64,000 nucleotides of DNA, taken from assembly GCA_016719105.1 (NCBI GenBank), contig JADKAQ010000024.1:38582-102581 (forward strand), read 5' to 3'. The DNA comes from Gemmatimonadota bacterium (lineage in GTDB: Bacteria; Gemmatimonadota; Gemmatimonadetes; Gemmatimonadales; Gemmatimonadaceae). Positions 16,902 through 25,877 of this stretch are shown piece after piece. Position 1 is the stretch's first letter, and the number at the start of each line of letters is the position of its first letter. The translations under genes and the position numbers were made by a program. A model generated the notes under the pieces. It saw only the letters and a list, made by a program, of their open reading frames with translations. It was not told the origin of the DNA and did no database searches.

Positions 16902-17383
16902 GGCATCGCTCCGGGCTTGCGCACGCCGGCCATGAGCATGACGGTGGATCCGTCGTCCAGCGTGAGCGTCACGTGGATCGAGTCGCCAGCCGCAAGCGGA
17001 CGCTTGAGGCCGAAGAGCATCAGGTGCAGTCCGCCCGGCTTGAGCTCGGTCTTGCCGCCGGCGGGGATCTCGATCGACTTCACGGGCGACATCTTCATCA
17101 TCGTGCCGTCGCGCACCATCTCATGCAGCTCGAGCTTCTCGGCCACATCGGCGGTGCCGCTCACCACGGAGCGTGCCACCGTCCCGGGGTTCTCGAGGAC
17201 GAGGAAGGCCCCCGTGACCTTGCGCGCCCCGGTTGCCTCGCGCACCCAGGCGTCCTTCGCCGTGACCTTGGCGCCCTGCGCCTGCACGGGCGCGGCGAAC
17301 ACGGCGAATGCCACCAGCGCCGCGGCCAGCGCGCCGATCGGGGAGGGGCGCAGCGTGCGCGCCGGGGAGGATATCGGTTTCAT
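16898..17383 (-). CDS. PCuAC-family periplasmic copper chaperone
   Basis: 161 residues with signal peptide ending APVQAQ. The Cu(I) site of the family is complete: LELHEMVRDGTMMKM supplies the first His/Met set and PGGLHLMLFGL the second. Other hallmarks are VTGAFLVLENPG and LAAGDSIHVTLTLDDG. The protein binds Cu(I) and passes it to SCO1 or directly to CuA of cytochrome c oxidase. ATG 17383 overlaps the stop of the upstream gene; the stop overlaps SCO1. Of the three PCuAC-like genes here, this is the only one with intact copper ligands. Confidence 0.9.
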   Translation of the reverse strand: MKPISSPARTLRPSPIGALAAALVAFAVFAAPVQAQGAKVTAKDAWVREATGARKVTGAFLVLENPGTVARSVVSGTADVAEKLELHEMVRDGTMMKMSPVKSIEIPAGGKTELKPGGLHLMLFGLKRPLAAGDSIHVTLTLDDGSTVMLMAGVRKPGAMP

Positions 17384-18360
17384 TTCGGTTCTCGTGTTGG
17401 AGGTGGTGGTGACGACGAACGAGGGGGTGCTGACGGCAAGGACTGCCGTGGGATGCTGCGAAGGGAGATCACGTACAGCGCGATCGACTCGCGCTCGGCG
17501 TTGGTGAGGTGGACGAAGCGTGGCATCGCGCCACCGGTCATGATCCCGGTGGCGATGGTCTGGGCGATGGCTTCCACCGCTGTCCCGTTCTTGAAGGCGT
17601 TGGCGTCGCGAAAGTCGCGCGGCGGCGGATTGAGCGTCTTCCCCACCGGTCCGTCGCCCCAGCCGCTGGGGCCGTGGCAGCTTCCGCACCCGTTCGCGCG
17701 GTAGAGGGCCCGCCCCTCCTCCGCCGACGGCCCCACGGCGCTGCTATCGAGCGGCGAGTCGTCGTGGATGGGTTGGAAGCGCGCCGCCACGTTGCGCACC
17801 GCCTCGATGCTGAGTTCCGGCGAGACGATCGAATCGAGGTCGGCATAGGCGATCACGCGCGCCATAGCCGAGGCCGGCGCGCCGCGCGCGAAGCGCACGG
17901 TGACGCGCGTCGAGTCACCGCGTACCAGCGGGCGCCGGAGCCCACTAAGCAAGGCGTGCAGCCCATCGGGCGAGAAGCGCAGCTTCGCTCCCGGCGCGAG
18001 TTCGGCCCGGACGACCGTCGCGCGATTGCCCGTCGCCTCCCCGGCCGCCGCCGCGCTCGTGGGGAGCAGGTGCTCGCGGCTCGAGAACAACGCCGCCTGC
18101 AACGCGAGCTCGACCTCGATGCCGACGATCGTGTCGGTCTCCGTACCAGGGTTGCGCACCACGCCATACAGCGCCGCCGACTCGTTCCCCACCGGGATGA
18201 CCACGACCAGGCGCTGGAGCGGGAGCGACGCGTCTTCCGACGAGCAGGCAGTGGCCGCCACGAGGAAAACGAACAGCGCGACGCAACGCAGTGCCGTGTG
18301 CAGCACCGTGTGCGGCGCCGTGCGTTTCCCTCGGGCGAACCACCACCGTTGAAGCGTCAT
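17380..18360 (-). CDS. Lipoprotein with PCuAC-like domain fused to a class I cytochrome c
   Basis: 326 residues. Lipobox LVAATAC, then a ~150-residue beta-sandwich resembling PCuAC (ALYGVVRNPGTETDT ... SPDGLHALLSGLRRPLVRGDSTRVTV), but the Met of the copper motif HxM is Leu (GLHALL) and the first His/Met cluster is missing. From ~200 on comes a single-haem cytochrome c: CGSCH (~223) with axial Met in TGGAMPRF, ending in LTNAERESIALYVISL. ATG 18360 and the stop both overlap neighbours by four bases. The fusion suggests electron delivery linked to copper-site assembly, perhaps as reductant; this is inference. Confidence 0.8.
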   Translation of the reverse strand: MTLQRWWFARGKRTAPHTVLHTALRCVALFVFLVAATACSSEDASLPLQRLVVVIPVGNESAALYGVVRNPGTETDTIVGIEVELALQAALFSSREHLLPTSAAAAGEATGNRATVVRAELAPGAKLRFSPDGLHALLSGLRRPLVRGDSTRVTVRFARGAPASAMARVIAYADLDSIVSPELSIEAVRNVAARFQPIHDDSPLDSSAVGPSAEEGRALYRANGCGSCHGPSGWGDGPVGKTLNPPPRDFRDANAFKNGTAVEAIAQTIATGIMTGGAMPRFVHLTNAERESIALYVISLRSIPRQSLPSAPPRSSSPPPPTREPK

Positions 18361-18905
18361 GAGGTCGAATCTGGGGAACGCGCGACGCCGCGCGATGGCA
18401 CACGGTCGCGCCGCTGCGTCACGGCGACAAACGGCGCCACGAGGCGCGAGCGCGATGCGCGTCGTGATACACCGACGGTCCCCGGTGGGGGTCGCACGGT
18501 GACGCGCACCGGGATCTCGACATCCCCCAGCGCGTGCAGCGTGAGCGAGATGCGGTCGCCCACCTTGAGCTCGCGCCCGACATCGAGCAGGAGGAGGTGG
18601 GGGCCACTCGGGGCCATGCGAATGCTGCGGCCCGCGGCAACGAAGAAGGCGCTGGCGACCTGTTCGCCCGCGCTCCCTTCGGCGCCGAGTCCGATGGAGC
18701 TGACCGCCAGTGCGTCGGAGGTGGAGGTTCGAAGAATGGCCAACGGGAGGGTGCTGAAGTTGTCGATCGCGAGGAACACGTGTGCGTTGCTGCCGGCGGC
18801 GACCGGATAGGTGTATGCCTCTCGCAGGAGAATGGCGCCCTGCTGCGCGGAGCCGACGGACGACGACATCACGAGCGCCACCGCGATCACCAAAACGGTG
18901 CGCAT
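18357..18905 (-). CDS. Exported PCuAC-like protein without copper ligands
   Basis: 182 residues from ATG 18905 (an in-frame ATG lies 27 bases upstream). Signal peptide VLVIAVALVMSSSVGSA. The core follows the PCuAC pattern (AHVFLAIDNFSTLPLAIL, GRSIRMAPSGPHLLLLDVGRELKVGDRISLTL), but the HxM motif is PHLLLL and the first HM motif is absent. The C-terminal 40 residues are Arg/Ser-rich. First of four overlapping genes of the copper operon; possibly a scaffold or partner of the two downstream PCuAC-like proteins. Confidence 0.7.
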   Translation of the reverse strand: MRTVLVIAVALVMSSSVGSAQQGAILLREAYTYPVAAGSNAHVFLAIDNFSTLPLAILRTSTSDALAVSSIGLGAEGSAGEQVASAFFVAAGRSIRMAPSGPHLLLLDVGRELKVGDRISLTLHALGDVEIPVRVTVRPPPGTVGVSRRASRSRLVAPFVAVTQRRDRVPSRGVARSPDSTS

Positions 18906-18977
18906 GTGGGACTCCAGACCGTGGGATGGCACGTGGTCCCCGCATTGGCGGGCGACGACGTTGCCACGTAGAGGGGG

Positions 18978-19499
18978 CTACGCGGTCAGGAGCGCCGGTG
19001 GGCCGTTGGCGAACGGCAGGAGGAAGCCAACACGATCGTGCGGGCGACGGTCGCCACGCGCAACGACGGGGGCATCGGAGACCACGCGCAGCTCGACGGC
19101 CAGGCGCGTGGCAGGTGCAACGTGGACGAGCGCGGGGGCGGCGCAACAGTGACCGATGCAGTCGCACGGACCGGACGGCGCATCGGCGGGCGGCACCTCC
19201 TCCCGGGCATCAGCGCGAGCGTGCGCGTCCTCGTTCGACGCGGCGTCCTCCGCGAACCGAGCGGCGCGATGGTGCTCATGCCCCGAAGGCTGCGCCGCGA
19301 GGGCCGACTCGTGACTCGTCGACGCGCTCGCGACCGCGGGGCCAGTCCCCTTCCCCATCGCGTGAGTGGCCCCCGCACCATGCTCCCCGGAGCTGCAGCA
19401 TCGGAAGGCCCCCCCAACCGCAGGCGACCCCAACGCGAAGACGAGGAGTAACCCCGTCCTGGCGACGCGTGCGATGAGGTGGCGGAGAGCGCGGCGCAT
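18978..19499 (-). CDS. Exported Cys/His-rich protein, DUF2946-like, at the head of the copper operon
   Basis: 173 residues with a Sec-type N-terminus (TGLLLVFALGSPAVGGAF). Notable are CCSSGEHGAGATHAMGKG, a His cluster GHEHHRAAR, and CDCIGHCCAAP near residue 120, followed by VHVAPATRLAVELRV. The layout resembles small exported proteins of the DUF2946 kind, often found beside copper genes, but I cannot confirm the family. It is 72 bases upstream of the PCuAC-like gene in the same direction, so a metal-binding role in the same operon is plausible. Confidence 0.6.
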   Translation of the reverse strand: MRRALRHLIARVARTGLLLVFALGSPAVGGAFRCCSSGEHGAGATHAMGKGTGPAVASASTSHESALAAQPSGHEHHRAARFAEDAASNEDAHARADAREEVPPADAPSGPCDCIGHCCAAPALVHVAPATRLAVELRVVSDAPVVARGDRRPHDRVGFLLPFANGPPALLTA

Positions 19500-19676
19500 G
19501 GTCCTTCGATACTCGCCGGTGTCGCGTGGTGGTGTCAAGGGAGAAGGGCGCGCCGCGAGGCACGCGACCTGGTCCCGCGTTCGGTGCCTGCCCGCTCTCC
19601 CCCTTGAAGCTCCCCGCGCCAGGACGGATCGTTCGCCTCGTTCGGTGCCCGGTCGTTCTCCCCGTCCCGCCCCCCG

Positions 19677-21260
19677 ATGTCCCCGACCCGCCGCGAAGCG
19701 CTCGTCCAGCTCGCCGCCCTCGCCATGCTTCCACGCCTGGATCGGCAGTCCGTCAGCAGCAACCCGCTCGACGGGACTATCGCCGACTACCAGGCGGGGC
19801 GCCGCCGCGGACGCTGGAGCGCGGCCGAGGTGACCGCGGCCGCGCTGGCCCGCTGTCGCCGGGACGGGATGACGTGGCGCGCCATCGACGTACTCGCCGA
19901 GTCGGCGCTCGCCGAGGCGAAGGCCTCCGATGTGCGCCAACGCGCGCGAAAACTGCGCGGCCCGATGGACGGCGTCCCCGTCTTCGCCAAGTCGATCTAC
20001 GACATGAAGGGGCTCCCCACCACCGCATCGAGCACCGAGTGGGCTCGGCTCTTTCCCGAGGTGGTGGGGCGCGACGCCCTCGAGGTCGCGCGCCTGCGTG
20101 CCGCCGGGGCCGTCGTACTCGGCAAGACCGCCGCCGACGACTTCGCCTATCGAGGGAACGGGACGAGCAGCCACACCGGGCAGGTCCTCAACCCCTACGA
20201 TCGATCCGGCACGCGCACCCCTGGTGGTTCCAGCGCCGGCTCCGCCGTGGCCGCGGCCGCCGGAATGGCCTTCGCCGCCCTCGGCACCGACGACGGCGGC
20301 TCCAATCGAATCCCGGCGCAGTTCACCGGCGTGGTGGGGATGAAGCCGAGCTTTGGGCTCGTCCCGCGCACGGGAGTCATCCCGACCTGGCCGATTCTCG
20401 ACACGCACGGCCCGCTCTCCCGCTTTGTGGCCGACGCGGCGCTCATGCTCGCCGTGCTCGCGGGGGCCGATGCCTCGGATCCGCTCGCGCTGACCGCGGC
20501 GTGGAACGGCGCCCCGCTCGCCGCGCTGCGGGACGACGCCCTCGCCGGCGTTAGGCTCGGCCTCGCCGAGCCCAACGTCGCGCGATCGCAGATGACGGCG
20601 GAGGCGCTGGCGGTTTGGGATCGTGCGGTCAGCGACCTGCGCCTCGCTGGGGCCGTCGTCGAGTCGTTCACGCCGACGGTCACCCGCATGACCTTCCGCG
20701 ACGCCTTCGCCGAGTCGGCGCGCGCGCGTGGCGACGTCGCGGTCGACGCCAACGCGCCGGCACCAACCGCCAACGCCCTGCTGCACTACTTCACCGGACG
20801 CACCGACGATCCGCGCGGAGCGATTCGGCGCGGCTACGCGGCGTTCCAGTCGTTCTACGACGTGCTCCCCAAGACGTACGAGGCGTGCGTGCCGCTGCTC
20901 GACCAGCCGATGACGCAGGACCCCGCCACCCTCTCCTTCGCGCGCTCACGTGCCGAGGTGGTGGCGGCGCTGGTGGCGTCGATGCAGAAGGCGGGCGTCG
21001 CGGCGATGGTCTATCCCACGATGCCGTTCAATGCCCCGCGCGCGGTCGACAAGTGGCCGGACGTCCGCACGACGCTAAGCTACGGCAACTGGCTCGGGCT
21101 GCCGGAGGTGTCGGTGCCGGCGGGGTACGGCGCCGACGGGATGCCGGCGATGAACCTGTCGATCGTTGGACTCCCGGGCGAGGATGCGCGCGTGCTGGCG
21201 TGGGCGCATGCATACGAGCGGCAGTCGAAGCGGTTTGTCGCGCCGGTCGTGGCGCCCTGA
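19677..21260 (+). CDS. Amidase-signature (AS) family hydrolase
   Basis: 527 residues. The Ser-cisSer-Lys triad is visible: Lys in FAKSIYDMKG (~104), the cis-Ser in GGSSAGSAVAA (~182) and nucleophile Ser in GTDDGGSNRIPAQFTG (~207; usual form DTGGSIRxPA). An N-terminal twin-Arg-like stretch SPTRREALVQLAALAML suggests export by Tat. Family members hydrolyse amides such as glutamyl or nicotinoyl amides; the substrate here cannot be assigned. It is divergent from the copper operon and stands alone. Confidence 0.88.
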   Translation: MSPTRREALVQLAALAMLPRLDRQSVSSNPLDGTIADYQAGRRRGRWSAAEVTAAALARCRRDGMTWRAIDVLAESALAEAKASDVRQRARKLRGPMDGVPVFAKSIYDMKGLPTTASSTEWARLFPEVVGRDALEVARLRAAGAVVLGKTAADDFAYRGNGTSSHTGQVLNPYDRSGTRTPGGSSAGSAVAAAAGMAFAALGTDDGGSNRIPAQFTGVVGMKPSFGLVPRTGVIPTWPILDTHGPLSRFVADAALMLAVLAGADASDPLALTAAWNGAPLAALRDDALAGVRLGLAEPNVARSQMTAEALAVWDRAVSDLRLAGAVVESFTPTVTRMTFRDAFAESARARGDVAVDANAPAPTANALLHYFTGRTDDPRGAIRRGYAAFQSFYDVLPKTYEACVPLLDQPMTQDPATLSFARSRAEVVAALVASMQKAGVAAMVYPTMPFNAPRAVDKWPDVRTTLSYGNWLGLPEVSVPAGYGADGMPAMNLSIVGLPGEDARVLAWAHAYERQSKRFVAPVVAP

Positions 21261-21373
21261 CAGCGCAGCGACTTGCGAGCGCGGTGGCGCGTCGCATCTC
21301 GCGCACGCGCGGAGAGGCGGCTCCACACGCGCTCCGCGACACACCGCCCTCGTATCGCGAAGCCCTCGACGGC

Positions 21374-22522
21374 TCACTCCGTCCCGAACATCCACACCGT
21401 GCGCGAGCGATACACGTCGCCCGGCCGAAGGATCGTATTCGGGAACGACGGACGATTCGGTGAATCGGGAAAGTGCTGCGTCTCGAGGCAGAGCCCGTTC
21501 CGGCGCCGATAGACCACGCCGCCTTTCCCCGTCAGCGTCCCGTCGAGAAAGTTGCCCGTATAGAACTGCACGCCAGGCTCGGTCGTGTGCACCTGCAGCG
21601 TGCGACCGGTCGTCGCCTCCCGCAGCGTGGCGGCCAGCGCCAGTCCCGTGTCGGCACGCGTCAGCACGATGGTGTGATCGTATCCACCACCATTTCGCAG
21701 TTGGGGATGATCCGCGTCGATCCGCTCGCCGATCGCGTGGGCGCTGGTGAAGTCGAACGGGGTCCCCGCCACGGGGGCGAGCTCGCCGGTCGGAATGAGC
21801 GTCGAATCCACCGGCACGTAACGATCGGCCGCGAAGGTGAGTGTGTGCCCGAGAATGTCGCCGCTGCCGGCCAGGTTGAAGTACGTGTGCTGCGTCAGGT
21901 TGACGGGCGTCGCCTTGTCGGTCGTCGCTTCGTATGCGATGCGCACCTCGTTTGCATCGGTGAGGGTGTACGAGACCGCCGCCGTCAGCGTGCCGGGATA
22001 CCCCTCCTCGCCATCCTTGCTCACGTATCGGAACGTCACCCGGCTCCCTTCGGCCGTGTGTGACGTGTCCACCCCCCACACCACCTTGTCGAAGCCGCGC
22101 AGCCCGCCGTGCAGTGCGTTAGGCCCGTTGTTGACCGCGAGCGTGTACTGCTGTCCGTCGAGCGTGAACTTGCCCTTTGCGATGCGGTTGCCATAGCGCC
22201 CCACCACCGCCCCGAAGTAGGGCGACGAGGCCACGTACCCGGCCAGGGAGTCGTAGCCAAGCACCACGTCGCCCAGCACGCCGGCGCGATCGGGCACCTT
22301 GAGCGAGACGATGATCGCCCCGTACGACATGGCGCGCAGCTCCATCCCGCGCGCGTTGGTCAACGTGACCAGTTCGACCGCCTCCCCAGCGGGCGTGCTT
22401 CCGAACGGCTCGCGCGTCAACGACGCCCTTGGGACCGGTCGCTCGCTCATGCGGCACCCGCCAGCGGCAACGAGCGTGACGAGGAGCGAACATCGAATGC
22501 CGGCGCGCAACAGCAGGCGCAT
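21374..22522 (-). CDS. Aldose 1-epimerase (galactose mutarotase), lipoprotein
   Basis: 382 residues from ATG 22522, chosen for its GGAG six bases upstream and the lipobox LVAAGGC. It interconverts alpha and beta anomers of aldoses. Family motifs: YGAIIVSLKVPDR, DSLAGY, YFGAVVGRYGNRIAKGKF, NALHGG (active-site His), VNLTQHTYFNLAG (second His), GYDHTIVL, and the Glu base region LCLETQHFPDSPN. Export as a lipoprotein is unusual beside cytosolic GalM but common in carbohydrate scavengers. It is followed upstream by a GH2 gene in the same direction, which fits sugar processing. Confidence 0.9.
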   Translation of the reverse strand: MRLLLRAGIRCSLLVTLVAAGGCRMSERPVPRASLTREPFGSTPAGEAVELVTLTNARGMELRAMSYGAIIVSLKVPDRAGVLGDVVLGYDSLAGYVASSPYFGAVVGRYGNRIAKGKFTLDGQQYTLAVNNGPNALHGGLRGFDKVVWGVDTSHTAEGSRVTFRYVSKDGEEGYPGTLTAAVSYTLTDANEVRIAYEATTDKATPVNLTQHTYFNLAGSGDILGHTLTFAADRYVPVDSTLIPTGELAPVAGTPFDFTSAHAIGERIDADHPQLRNGGGYDHTIVLTRADTGLALAATLREATTGRTLQVHTTEPGVQFYTGNFLDGTLTGKGGVVYRRRNGLCLETQHFPDSPNRPSFPNTILRPGDVYRSRTVWMFGTE

Positions 22523-22571
22523 GCGGGTCTCCATGTGAGTGTCGATTGAGGAGCGCTCAGGCATCGTAGTC

Positions 22572-25421
22572 CTAGTCGCGCAGCACGAACAACACCGTGG
22601 GATCCACAGGGTATCGACCGAAGCGTGCACCGTAGACGGCCAGCCCCCCGGGCAGCGCGTCGCTCACCTCGAGCCGAACCACGATCTCACCCGTCGTCGC
22701 CGAGGCGGCAATCGCGGCGGCGCTGATCGGAACGCGCAGCAGCTCGCCGTACGACCCGGCCTCGGTGAGCGTGCGATCGAATGGCTGTGCGTTCCAGCTC
22801 AGGATGCCGCGTGAATCCGCCGGATCATCGGCGAGCTCATGACGCGCCGCCACCTCGCCGTTCACGCGGATGGTGACCGCGCTCGGGAAGGCGTGCGCGC
22901 TCGTCATCGGGTAGCTGTTCTTGTTCTGGCTGCGATCCTGCAGTCCGCCGCCCCGCATGTAGTCGCCGCTCCCGACCACGGTGCTGTCGCGGTCCTTGCC
23001 GTTGAGTCGCTTGGCCGACGCCTCGACCAGGAACGTCGCACTGGCCACATCCCGCGCGGCAAGCCCTGCCGGCCAGGGGATGCGATACTCGGTGTAGCCG
23101 CTCCCCGTCCCGTTGAGCTTCCGGTCGCCTAACACACGCCACTGCTTGAGCGACCACTGGGCGTCGCGTGCATCGGTCGCACCCACGCGCGACACGCGCA
23201 CACGGCGCCCGTCGGCCAGCACGCCACTCGACGGCTCCTCGCCCGAGACGATGAACGTCGTGAAGTTGCGATGCAGTACGGTCCCCGCCGCATCCTCCAG
23301 CCGCACCGCGAGCACCGACACGCTCGCCTCGGGCGGCGTCGTGATCGACAGCGGGGCGAGCGTGGCGGTCAGCCACGGCCGGTACGCGATGCGTCGCACG
23401 TACGTGCCATACGTCTTCCGCTCGCCAAAGCTGTTCCAGCCCGACAGCTCGGCACGAATCGTCAGCGAATCGCCGTATGCGGTGGAGCCTGACAGGAACG
23501 ACGCGTAGAGCGGAACATCGACGCGCGCACCGGCGCTCACCTCGTGGCTCAGCAGCGAATCGCCCACCGCTAGGTACAACGGCGCGTGCAGGTCCCGCAG
23601 CGACATGCCGGGGACCAACGCACCAAAGCCCGTCTCCTTCCACGTGCGATCGAAGCGCCAGTAGCCGTTCCACTCGTTGATCACGTCGTGGTGCTCGGTA
23701 TACAGCCAGCCGGCCAGCTTCGGGTGGCGCCGGAAGGCATCCATGGCGCGCCGGTAGTCCCAGCTCCAATCCACATCGCCCGTGCTCCCCGTGTACCCCC
23801 ACACGTTGCCGAACTCGGAGTTGAACATGGGCTGGCGCCCCTGCTTGTAGCCGGGCTCGAAGTGAAAGGGCGAGCCGGTGAAGGTGCTGTCGTCGAGCCG
23901 CGACATGTACTCGGCCCATCGCCACCCCGGCAGGTACTCGTGCCAGGTGTTGAGATCCGTCTCGGTATGGCCGGCGCCACAGCAGATCGAGTTGTCCTCC
24001 ACCAGCCGCGTTGGGTCGAGCGACTTGGCCAGGCGCACCACGCGTACCACCTGCTGCTGCGTCTCCGGCGTGTATCGCTCGCGATTGTCGACCTTGGTCT
24101 GCAGCCCCCACGTCTCGTTGAACATCACGTAGCTGAAGACGGAGGGATGATTGTAGTCGCGGTCGAGCATGCCGCGCATCGCCGTCTCGTGCTCGGCGAA
24201 GGCCGCGGAGTCCGGCGGTCCCCACCAGTTGGGCACGTCGGCCATGATGAGCACTCCCAGCCGATCGGCCCAATACAGCTTGCGCGGTGACTCGATCTTG
24301 ATGTGCTCGCGCAGCCCGTTGAGCCCGATCTGTCGCGCCAGCAGGATCTCGTGGCGCAGGACGCTGTCGGTGGGGAAAGTGTAGAAGCCGTCGGGGTGGT
24401 AGGCCTGGTCCAGCGCCAGCTGCAAGTACACCGGTTGGCCGTTGATGCTCACGTACGGATGGTCGGTCCCCGGCAGGTTGACCACGGAGATGGTGCGCAA
24501 ACCGAAGTAGCTCCTGACCCGATCTTCCACCACGCCGTCACCGGCCACCGTCGCCGTCACCTCGTGCAGGAACGGATCGTCCAGCGACCACCGACGGGCG
24601 TTAGGCAGCGACACCTCCAGGTGCGCCGCCGCGCGCCCTCTGGCGATGCGCACCGACTGCTCCGGTTGCCCCGCCCGATTGGTGAAGGCGAGGCGCACCG
24701 TGAGGTCGCGCGGCGCCGGCTCGCGCAGTCGCACATCGACACCGACGCCGGCGAGATCAGCACGCGGTGTGAAGTGCACCGCTTCCAGCGGTGTGCTGCC
24801 ACGCGCCTCGAGGTACACCGTCTGCCACATCCCGCGCGCCTTTCCGTACCCCTGCTTCCCCTCGAGCTTGAACGCATGCGGCGCGTCGTCCACGCGCACG
24901 GTCAATCGGTGCGGCCCCGCGGCACGTGCGGCGCCGGTCACCTCGAACGAGAATGGCGTGTAGCCACCCTGATGCGTGCCGATCGGCACACCGTCGATCC
25001 ACGCCGAGGTGCGCCAGTCGGAGGCGCCGAACACCACGAAGATGCGTCGCCCGCTCCACGCGGCCGGGATGTCGATGGGGCGCGCGTACCACCCGATCTC
25101 GGCGCTGTCAGGAACGCCCGACAGTGGGGCACCCCACGAGAACGGCACGAGTATCTCGCGACGTCCGGGGAGGTCGGCTTCCATCCAGCGCGAGCGCTCA
25201 CCGACGTCCGCCGCATCGAAGGCAAAGCGCCATCGCCCGTTGAGGTTTAGCCACTCGCTGCGTTCGAAGTCCGGACGCGGATGCTCCGGCAACGGGATGT
25301 CGGTGGGGCGTCGCACGCGGTCCTCCCCCGGGCGCCGGGGAGAAGGGGCATGCGCCGGTGGGGGTTTCACGAGGGCAGGGGTCAAGACACTGCCCGAAAC
25401 GCGGCGCGCCCCCCCCCCCAT
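22572..25421 (-). CDS. Glycoside hydrolase family 2 protein (beta-galactosidase/glucuronidase-like)
   Basis: About 949 residues. GH2 order is clear: jelly-roll N-domain (WLNLNGRWRFAFDAAD ... IGWYARPIDIP ... WIDGVPIGTHQGGYTPFSFEV), an Ig-like domain, then the TIM barrel with acid/base Glu in VMFNETWG (~432) and nucleophile Glu in FNSEFGNVWGY (~532), and ~300 residues of C-terminal beta domains. No signal peptide is visible; the N-terminus lies next to a run of about ten C and its start is uncertain (ATG 25421 or GTG 25370; the frame is open to 25607). Substrate could be a beta-galactoside, -glucuronide or -mannoside. Confidence 0.85.
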   Translation of the reverse strand: MGGGARRVSGSVLTPALVKPPPAHAPSPRRPGEDRVRRPTDIPLPEHPRPDFERSEWLNLNGRWRFAFDAADVGERSRWMEADLPGRREILVPFSWGAPLSGVPDSAEIGWYARPIDIPAAWSGRRIFVVFGASDWRTSAWIDGVPIGTHQGGYTPFSFEVTGAARAAGPHRLTVRVDDAPHAFKLEGKQGYGKARGMWQTVYLEARGSTPLEAVHFTPRADLAGVGVDVRLREPAPRDLTVRLAFTNRAGQPEQSVRIARGRAAAHLEVSLPNARRWSLDDPFLHEVTATVAGDGVVEDRVRSYFGLRTISVVNLPGTDHPYVSINGQPVYLQLALDQAYHPDGFYTFPTDSVLRHEILLARQIGLNGLREHIKIESPRKLYWADRLGVLIMADVPNWWGPPDSAAFAEHETAMRGMLDRDYNHPSVFSYVMFNETWGLQTKVDNRERYTPETQQQVVRVVRLAKSLDPTRLVEDNSICCGAGHTETDLNTWHEYLPGWRWAEYMSRLDDSTFTGSPFHFEPGYKQGRQPMFNSEFGNVWGYTGSTGDVDWSWDYRRAMDAFRRHPKLAGWLYTEHHDVINEWNGYWRFDRTWKETGFGALVPGMSLRDLHAPLYLAVGDSLLSHEVSAGARVDVPLYASFLSGSTAYGDSLTIRAELSGWNSFGERKTYGTYVRRIAYRPWLTATLAPLSITTPPEASVSVLAVRLEDAAGTVLHRNFTTFIVSGEEPSSGVLADGRRVRVSRVGATDARDAQWSLKQWRVLGDRKLNGTGSGYTEYRIPWPAGLAARDVASATFLVEASAKRLNGKDRDSTVVGSGDYMRGGGLQDRSQNKNSYPMTSAHAFPSAVTIRVNGEVAARHELADDPADSRGILSWNAQPFDRTLTEAGSYGELLRVPISAAAIAASATTGEIVVRLEVSDALPGGLAVYGARFGRYPVDPTVLFVLRD

Positions 25422-25877
25422 CGGCCCTGGGATGGAAGCGCTGAAGGTCGCCGTCATCGCGGATCCGGAGAGCTGTTCTACGTGCTCCCGGTTTGTCTTC
25501 GGACGACTCGCGCGACTAGGCACCTCGGCGCTCGCCCGGTTTCCGTTCTTCCGCGCCGGGGGCTCTTCCCCGCCCCCGTGCTGCTCAATGTTGCTGGGAA
25601 CGACCAAGGGCGCTGCGACGTCGTGCCATGCGACGTCCCATCAGACGGGAGCGGCGTCGTCCAACCCCCCCCGGGGAGGGGACCGGGGGGGGGGGGGGCG
25701 GGGGGGGGGGGGGGCGTACCTTCTTCGGCTCGCTCTGCTGCTTCGGGCGGTCCCTCACCTCATCTCGTGGGGGGGGCCTCGGCCGTTCGCCGGGCGCGCG
25801 TGCCGGTGGACGGCGCTCACGGCACCCCTCCACCCACAGCTTTGCGGGCGCCCGACCTCCCCTCGCCCCACGCCCCC
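25422..25877. other. Homopolymer-rich divergent intergenic region with G14-C-G15
   Basis: Between the divergent GH2 and gamma-glutamyltransferase genes. It contains about eight C (25665-25672), about 14 G (25685-25698), one C and about 15 G (25700-25714). Open frames across it are low-complexity and I support none. True promoters of both genes must lie here. The G runs could be a polymerase or base-calling artefact or a phase-variable tract; see findings. Confidence 0.5.

Noticed and set aside
25281..25877. N-terminal extension of the GGT frame through the poly-G region
   Set aside because: It translates to low-complexity Gly/Pro sequence and overlaps the GH2 gene; a lipoprotein signal starts at 25878.
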